From assembly GCF_002735925.1 (NCBI RefSeq), contig NZ_PEDL01000002.1:339851-403850 (forward strand): 64,000 bases of DNA, read 5' to 3'. Every line of letters starts with the position of its first letter. The first letter of the stretch is position 1. The notes beneath the pieces were generated by a model. The model worked only from the letters and a program-made list of their open reading frames with translations, searched no databases and was not told the DNA's origin. The stretch is from Sporanaerobium hydrogeniformans. GTDB lineage: Bacteria; Bacillota; Clostridia; Lachnospirales; Cellulosilyticaceae. Below, in pieces: positions 59,880-64,000 of this stretch. A program made the translations under genes and the position numbers.

Positions 59880-60914
59880 TTAAATCACCTGTATCAGTTT
59901 TTCTTTACGTTTACAAGTTTCACCAATAGAGGAGAGCTTTAAACCAACAGTTTGAGTTATTTCTAAGAAAGCTTCAACACTTTCTTTTTTGATAATAGCA
60001 AGTAAGCCACCAGAGGTTTGAGGATCACAAAGAATATTTCTTTGGATTTCTGTCATTTCAGATACGGTATGACCATAGCTTGCAAAATTGTTACGACTAC
60101 CACCAGGAATACAGTCTAAAGCAAGGTACTTATGAACATGGGGTAAAAGTGGAATACGATCAAAGTAAATAGTAGCGGAGATATTACTGCCATCACAAAT
60201 TTCACCTAGATGACCTAAAAGACCAAAGCCGGTCACATCAGTGAGTGCCACAACACCATCAAGAGCTGAAATCTGACTACCTATTTGATTGAGGGTACAC
60301 ATGGCTTCTATGGCAGGTTCAATATGTCCTTCTTCTATTTTCTTTCTTTTTTGGGCAGTAGTAAGGATGCCAATTCCAAGGGGTTTAGTGAGGAAAATCT
60401 CACAATCCTCCTGTGCTTTATTATTTTGTTTAAGATTTTTAGTTTCCACTAGACCTGAAACAGCTAAACCAAAAATAGGTTCTGGGGAATCAATGGAGTG
60501 TCCACCGGCAAGAGGGATGCCAGCAGCTTCACAGACAGCGCGTCCCCCTTCAATGACTTTTCCAGCGATTTCGGGTGGTAATACTTTAATAGGCCAGCCC
60601 AATATAGAAAGTGCCATAAGTGGTTTACCCCCCATTGCATAAATATCACTAATAGCATTCGTTGCAGCAATTTTACCAAAGGTATAAGGATCATCTACAA
60701 TAGGCATAAAAAAGTCAGTAGTACTAAGAAGAGCTGTACCATTACCTAAATCCAAGGCAGCAGCATCATCTTTAGTAGCATTACCCACTAAAAGGTTAGG
60801 AAAAGTCATAGTGCCACGAGAGTTTTGAAGAATAGTTTCGAGTACGGCAGGGGCAATTTTGCAGCCACAGCCTGCTCCATGGCTATATTCTGTAAGTTTA
60901 ATCGTTTCCATCAT
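59880..60914 (-). CDS. selD: Selenide, water dikinase (selenophosphate synthase)
   Basis: 344 residues. GAGCGCKIAP holds the catalytic Cys/Lys pair (Cys, not Sec, at the active position). ATP motifs LLSTTDFFMPIVDDPYTFGKIAA, DVTGFGLLGHLGE and LCDPQTSGGLL follow. Makes selenophosphate for MnmH and, if present elsewhere, selenocysteine. No selA/selB is in the window. Two ATGs (60914, 60911) sit behind AAGGATTGT; the second has the better spacing. A TATAAT on the minus strand lies about 40 bases upstream. Confidence 0.95.
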   Translation of the reverse strand: MMETIKLTEYSHGAGCGCKIAPAVLETILQNSRGTMTFPNLLVGNATKDDAAALDLGNGTALLSTTDFFMPIVDDPYTFGKIAATNAISDIYAMGGKPLMALSILGWPIKVLPPEIAGKVIEGGRAVCEAAGIPLAGGHSIDSPEPIFGLAVSGLVETKNLKQNNKAQEDCEIFLTKPLGIGILTTAQKRKKIEEGHIEPAIEAMCTLNQIGSQISALDGVVALTDVTGFGLLGHLGEICDGSNISATIYFDRIPLLPHVHKYLALDCIPGGSRNNFASYGHTVSEMTEIQRNILCDPQTSGGLLAIIKKESVEAFLEITQTVGLKLSSIGETCKRKEKLIQVI

Positions 60915-61062
60915 ACAATCCTTCTTTACATAGTTTTTATTTTCATTATAACATAGTTTAATAAGACTTAAATAGGTTATTACCGCCTATGTGACTAAGT
61001 TACAGAATAAAATACTTCTAGTGTATATACTTTAAAGGAATGAATAACAAGGAGGTAAAGAG

Positions 61063-61269
61063 ATGGCAAAAATAAAAAGAAAGGCATTGGTTGATACGGA
61101 GTTTTGTGTTGCATGTGGCTCATGTGTTAAAGTATGTCCACTTCAAATTATAACGATAGAGCAAGGTGTATTTGCGAAGTTAGAAAAAGATAAATGTGTT
61201 GGATGTGGCAAATGTGCTAAAGCATGTCCCGCATCGGTCATAACTATTGAGACAATGGAGGTGGAGTAA
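61063..61269 (+). CDS. Ferredoxin, two [4Fe-4S] clusters
   Basis: 68 residues. Two cluster motifs CVACGSCVKVCP and CVGCGKCAKACP in the classic clostridial layout, with a short basic N-terminus. A small cytoplasmic electron carrier, here coupled to the next gene (start two bases after its stop), which encodes a NapH-like membrane protein. Site AAGGAGGTAAAGAG. The electron donor and acceptor are unknown. Confidence 0.92.
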   Translation: MAKIKRKALVDTEFCVACGSCVKVCPLQIITIEQGVFAKLEKDKCVGCGKCAKACPASVITIETMEVE

Positions 61270-61270
61270 A

Positions 61271-61861
61271 ATGCAAAAAAATAAAAAGAAATTGACGGAT
61301 TATATGTGGATTTTAAGTATAACTTATTTGATTTTAGGTTTGTTTAATATATTATTTGCATGGTTAGGGCTTCTATGTTTTTTTATTCCACTTATTATTG
61401 CATTAGTAGGTGGTGGAAAAAAATATTGTAATCGCTACTGTGGAAGAGGACAGATGCTGGAACTAATGGGAACAAAGCTTAAACTCTCTAGAAATAGGGA
61501 TATCCCTCATTTTTTAAAAAGCAAGTGGTTTAGATATGGCTTTTTAGTTTTCTTTTTAAGTATGTTTATAGTGATGCTATTTACCACTTATTTGGTATTT
61601 AGTGGTGTAAAAGATTTAAAGCAAGTGGTTACATTAATTTGGACCTTTAAGGTACCTTGGAACTGGGTAGATATCAGTGGAGTAACGCCATGGATTGCAC
61701 AATTTGCTTTTGGGTTTTATAGTATCATGCTGACATCTTCTGTTTTAGGAATAATCACGATGATGCTTTATAAACCAAAATCTTGGTGTGTTTATTGTCC
61801 AATGGGAACCATGACACAGCTTGTATGTAAAGCAAAATACAAAGAAAAAACTAAATATTAA
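61271..61861 (+). CDS. NapH/YccM-like membrane iron-sulfur protein
   Basis: 196 residues, about four membrane helices (ITYLILGLFNILFAWLGLLCFFIPLIIALV as the first pair, YGFLVFFLSMFIVMLFTTYLVF, and a C-terminal helix). KKYCNRYCGRGQMLE and SWCVYCPMGTMTQLVC are the paired Cys motifs of the Fer4_5 (NapH/CcoG/NosR) family, facing the cytoplasm after helices. Such proteins pass electrons between a quinone pool or flavin and a soluble ferredoxin. Site GGAGGTGGAG is within the ferredoxin end. No classical four-Cys ferredoxin domain at its C-terminus, so the small ferredoxin likely replaces it. Confidence 0.85.
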   Translation: MQKNKKKLTDYMWILSITYLILGLFNILFAWLGLLCFFIPLIIALVGGGKKYCNRYCGRGQMLELMGTKLKLSRNRDIPHFLKSKWFRYGFLVFFLSMFIVMLFTTYLVFSGVKDLKQVVTLIWTFKVPWNWVDISGVTPWIAQFAFGFYSIMLTSSVLGIITMMLYKPKSWCVYCPMGTMTQLVCKAKYKEKTKY

Positions 61862-61867
61862 GTAAAT

Positions 61868-61912
61868 TAACCCTCATAAATCCTTAAAATAGGTGTTTAT
61901 GAGGGTTTTATT
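61868..61912 (+). terminator. Terminator after the ferredoxin pair
   Basis: AACCCTCATAAA pairs perfectly with TTTATGAGGGTT, followed by TTATT. The loop is about 15 bases. Confidence 0.85.
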
Positions 61913-61964
61913 ATGTATTTCTTTCAAATTAGAACTAGGTTTAATTTGTGGTCTATAATTCCTT

Positions 61965-62038
61965 TTGCCCTTCCCTCAAGGGCAAACTCAAGGGAAATCA
62001 TAAAAATAACGATACCTGAAGGGCAAAGATTGCCCTTC
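61965..62038. repeat. Two inverted-repeat pairs of a GGGCAA motif
   Basis: TTGCCCTT...AAGGGCAA (61965-61985) and GAAGGGCAA...TTGCCCTTC (62018-62038) are perfect inverted repeats sharing the same half-site, 53 bases apart. They precede the promoter at 62049. The rest of 61913-62048 has no ORF I can support. Confidence 0.65.
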
Positions 62039-62048
62039 ACAACTTAAG

Positions 62049-62078
62049 TTGATATCCAACATTTTCCTGTGATATAAT
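62049..62078 (+). promoter_or_regulatory. Promoter of the 54-residue secreted-peptide ORF
   Basis: TTGATA (62049-62054), 18-base spacer and TATAAT (62073-62078), 47 bases before the ATG. Confidence 0.6.
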
Positions 62079-62124
62079 TAAGAAAGAAAATATCGAAAAA
62101 TAAAAAGAGAAAGAGGTTTTTCGA

Positions 62125-62289
62125 ATGTCAAAAAATCAAGAAATCCTAATGGAAACAACACATGGTCGTAAATCCAGTTGTAAAACAGAGTTTAAGGCTG
62201 TGTTGAGTAAGGTTTTAGTTAGTGGTTTAGTGTTGGCTACTATTATAGGTAGTGTCACTCCGGCTTATGCTACTGAAATGACCAATTAA
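62125..62289 (+). CDS. Signal-peptide-only ORF, 54 residues
   Basis: MSKNQEILMETTHGRKSSCKTEF precedes a hydrophobic core (VLVSGLVLATIIGSV) and a signal-peptidase site TPAYA followed by TEMTN and a stop. So only about five residues would remain after cleavage. It has a promoter, a plausible AAGAGG site nine bases upstream, and inverted repeats before the promoter. It is either the 5' stub of a lost cell-surface protein gene or a small secreted peptide. No downstream continuation in any frame is evident. Confidence 0.55.
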   Translation: MSKNQEILMETTHGRKSSCKTEFKAVLSKVLVSGLVLATIIGSVTPAYATEMTN

Positions 62290-62440
62290 AAACAAGAGAG
62301 TAGGAGAGGATAGAACCTTTCTTTTTTTATGCCTTCTTTCATAACTCAGGAGGGCAACTTGTACATGATACCTCTCATGCACAATGGGGTATAAGTATTA
62401 AGGTTTTAAGGATTTTTGTACCTGTATATTTTTCAAGAAA
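62290..62440. other. Intergenic, no gene supported
   Basis: AT-rich DNA with no ORF of note and no clear promoter. It separates the secreted-peptide ORF from the palindromes. Confidence 0.5.
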
Positions 62441-62467
62441 AATATCGGTAAGGCTATGCCTTACCGA
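62435..62467 (-). terminator. Probable minus-strand terminator
   Basis: TCGGTAAGGC (62445-62454) pairs perfectly with GCCTTACCGA (62458-62467). On the minus strand it is followed by TATTTTTCTTG. It may end the operon that includes 62586-63580. Confidence 0.6.
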
Positions 62468-62483
62468 ATACTTAAATTAAGAT

Positions 62484-62529
62484 GGAGCTGTCGCATTAGC
62501 TGATTTTAATCAGCTAATGCGACAGCTCC
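62484..62529. repeat. Perfect 20-bp palindrome with 6-base loop
   Basis: The 20-base arm at 62484-62503 is matched exactly by 62510-62529 with loop TTTTAA. No T-run follows on either strand, so it is not a typical terminator. Confidence 0.8.
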
Positions 62530-62585
62530 TATATTTATCTTGAAAAAGATAGAACTCTATATCTTAATCCCTTAGTAGTAATGGA

Positions 62586-63031
62586 TTAATAGGTATTTTG
62601 AGTTGAAGATACACTTTCAAGGGGGATTATCTCAAACTTTGGTTTGGATAATCCTTTTTCTAATATGTAGGTGCAATCTAAGTTTTTTACTCTCCCAATA
62701 GAATACCTTTTCTTTAAAACCTTATTGCAGTGGTTATATAAGCAATCCATAATCTCCAGACCAGAATGTGTATAAAGCAAATCTTTACTAGTACTATCAA
62801 ATATCATAAACATATTCTCAGACAACTCAAAATCCTTTTCTATATCACAGTATTCATGCACTTCACATTTGTAGATTTCCAGATTTAATTTAGGAATATG
62901 ATAGAAACAAGTTTGTGACCATAACTGATAATCTTCTTAATTTCTTCTATTAAAGCACATCCTAATGTAACACCCAATTTATCAATTATTTCTCCTAGCT
63001 TTCCTGATAACTCATTTATTTTAAAAGCCAT
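62586..63031 (-). pseudogene. Unknown protein gene, frameshifted, partner of recombinase-fold gene
   Basis: Starts ATG 63031 behind AAGGGGG as MAFKINELSGKLGEIIDKLGVTLG...EEIKK. Near 62925-62940 the frame must shift by one missing base to continue as DYQLWSQTCFYHIPK...EIYKCEVHEYCDIEKD and on to ...SVSSTQNTY. Read straight, it stops after 48 residues (...KLVSIIFLN). The second half alone would start at GTG 62861 (91 residues). I know no family for it; it has several Cys and is acidic in the middle. It lies 12 bases after the recombinase-fold gene and is probably co-transcribed. Confidence 0.55.
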
Positions 63032-63043
63032 AATAATACCCCC

Positions 63044-63580
63044 TTATTGTTTTTTATTTGCATATCTGTAAATAGTAGATTTGGACACCCCTGTAATCAT
63101 TTCGATTTGGGAGATTTTAAATTGACCACTTTCATACATATTAATGGCTTTTTCAATTTCTACCGTCTTTAAAGGTCTACCAACTTTACCTTCAGATAAT
63201 GCCTTTTGATAAGCAGTGTCTTTTTTCTTCTGGTTATAATAAAGATACAGCTTTACGTATCCATTTAGATTTTCCTGATAATCCTCCTCGCATAAAAAAG
63301 GCTCCACACAACTACATAAAACAATTTTCTTTTCAGAGAACCTTTGAAAAATATTTGCTAATTCTGATAAGCTATCTGCTATATCTTCAACAGACCTAAT
63401 TATTAGTTTATCGCCAATTCCCATGCAATCCAGTAGTTTTTCTAATTCAGGTCTTTCAAAAGTATTATCAAAGTACAAATACTTATCTTCAATTTTTAGG
63501 TCTTTAATCAGTAAAAAAACTGACTGATTACTTCTCAAATCTTCCACACCCATATTTTCTAGGACGTAAGCCCATATCAA
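63044..63580 (-). CDS. Serine-recombinase-fold protein lacking catalytic residues, C-terminal HTH
   Basis: 178 residues. Alignment by eye to resolvase/invertase enzymes: MIWAYVLENMG (MIYGYARVST), RPELEKLLDCMGIGDKLIIRSVEDIADSL (RPELxxLLxxLxxGDTLVVxxLDRLGRSL), then GKVGRPLKTVEIEKAINMYESG and the HTH SQIEMITGVSKSTIYRY. The catalytic Arg and Ser of YARVS are Leu7 and Asn9, and both Arg of LDRLGRS are acidic here, so it cannot be a standard recombinase. It is probably a DNA-binding regulator. TTG 63580 is chosen for GAGGTG seven bases upstream and for the family N-terminus; an upstream TTG at 63628 is possible. Confidence 0.7.
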   Translation of the reverse strand: MIWAYVLENMGVEDLRSNQSVFLLIKDLKIEDKYLYFDNTFERPELEKLLDCMGIGDKLIIRSVEDIADSLSELANIFQRFSEKKIVLCSCVEPFLCEEDYQENLNGYVKLYLYYNQKKKDTAYQKALSEGKVGRPLKTVEIEKAINMYESGQFKISQIEMITGVSKSTIYRYANKKQ

Positions 63581-63611
63581 TTGGAACACCTCATTCCCAT
63601 AACCTCTAGTA

Positions 63612-63676
63612 ATTTTGGAACTTTCCAAAATCCTATAGGATAATAATACTGTTTCAAAATCCTAGAGATTTTAGGA
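63612..63676. repeat. Cluster of palindromes upstream of the recombinase-fold gene
   Basis: ATTTTGGAA/TTCCAAAAT (63612-63631), ATCCTATAGGAT (63630-63641) and TCCTA...TAGGA (63660-63676), with AAAATCCTA repeated at about 63627 and 63656. They fall between the promoter area and the start codon and could be an autoregulatory operator. The rest of 63677-63828 shows no gene I can support. Confidence 0.55.
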
Positions 63677-63828
63677 AAGTAAAAAGTGTTAGTAAAAGGT
63701 GTCATAAAACAACCTCATTTTTTTCAATACTACTATTTTTCAAGATAAAATAATATTTAAAATACCTTCTCTATAACTTTTTGTATCTAAAAATCATAGG
63801 CGTTAATTTAATCCTAAGTTTTTCCAAA

Positions 63829-64000
63829 TTAAATAAGTTCCTCTAAATAGCTTTCTATACGAGAATAAGCGGTTTGTCTCATACGTTTCTCATGCAGAGC
63901 CAAATTACCTATTCTTAAAAGTATGTCACTGAGTTTGCTATAGCTATGTAATGTCCCTTTCTTTACTGCATAAAATTGATATAAATCAACATTAAGTAAA
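63829..64000 (-). CDS. Unknown protein, C-terminal 56 residues (5' end outside window)
   Basis: Open to the right edge on the minus strand and ending at TAA (63831-63829). The visible part reads DLYQFYAVKKGTLHSYSKLSDILLRIGNLALHEKRM and ends YSRIESYLEELI. Mostly helical and basic. I recognise no family. It is followed by the recombinase-fold operon in the same direction, after about 200 bases of non-coding DNA. Confidence 0.5.
   Translation of the reverse strand, partial: LLNVDLYQFYAVKKGTLHSYSKLSDILLRIGNLALHEKRMRQTAYSRIESYLEELI

Noticed and set aside
61913..62530. CRISPR array or insertion sequence
   Set aside because: The repeats are inverted pairs, not regularly spaced direct repeats, and there is no transposase frame or target duplication.

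Overview
The window is low-GC DNA packed with genes of Clostridia type (Firmicutes). The organism reads as an anaerobic, spore-forming member of the Lachnospirales, perhaps close to Cellulosilyticum; the genus is inference. Supporting signs are the end of spoVR at the left edge, WalJ, the type 1B dihydroorotate dehydrogenase pair PyrD/PyrK, YesM/YesN-type two-component systems beside sugar ABC transporters, an [NiFe] hydrogenase with a full hyp set, and SelD/MnmH/YedF. I saw no rRNA, tRNA, CRISPR array or complete insertion sequence.

Layout. 1-4140: spoVR tail, walJ, a 44-residue Asn/Lys/Ser-rich protein, an EamA exporter and a CorA-like membrane protein. 4255-14060: first glycan locus, with a YesM kinase, a YesN regulator broken by a frameshift, a sugar-binding lipoprotein, two permeases and a GH2 beta-galactosidase, followed by the wreck of a GH36 alpha-galactosidase. 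14765-24134: second glycan locus, with kinase, regulator, binding protein, two permeases and two FAD-dependent oxidoreductases. Neither transporter has its own ATPase, so a shared MsmK-type ATPase elsewhere is inferred. 24164-34904: adenine deaminase with a frameshifted C-terminus, oligoendopeptidase F, an M55 peptidase, a phosphoglycerate-mutase-like phosphatase, hemC-hemB-precorrin-2 dehydrogenase, a divergent thymidine-kinase-like protein and a DinG-like helicase. 34954-45380: complete de novo pyrimidine operon pyrB-C-F-carA-carB-pyrK-D-E, preceded by a leader with a PyrR-type binding loop, a 10-bp antiterminator, a terminator and a leader ORF. 45513-47603: a dead zinc-finger gene, VanW, truA and another gene remnant. 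47663-53295: hypA-B-F-C-D-E, converging on a minus-strand operon (56469-53331) that encodes a cytochrome-b5-like protein, the [NiFe] hydrogenase small and large subunits and the maturation protease. 56716-61861: AlkA-independent (AAG-type) 3-methyladenine glycosylase, a second EamA exporter, the selenium genes yedF, mnmH and selD, and a ferredoxin plus NapH-like membrane protein. 62000-64000: an accessory-looking end with palindromes, a signal-peptide-only ORF, a serine-recombinase-fold protein with no catalytic residues, and its frameshifted partner.

How the parts work together. The two glycan loci sense, import and process external oligosaccharides. The hyp genes build the NiFe(CN)2CO centre of the neighbouring hydrogenase. 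This hydrogenase is the most unusual system here. It has no Tat signal, its proximal-cluster ligand Cys is replaced by Glu34, the conserved active-site Glu of the large subunit is replaced by Ser15, and its operon begins with a cytochrome-b5-like protein that may be its electron partner. The pyr leader is the best regulatory find. There are several single-lesion genes (yesN, adenine deaminase, the recombinase partner) and older wrecks (GH36, zinc-finger), so the genome is either decaying locally or carries some sequencing errors.
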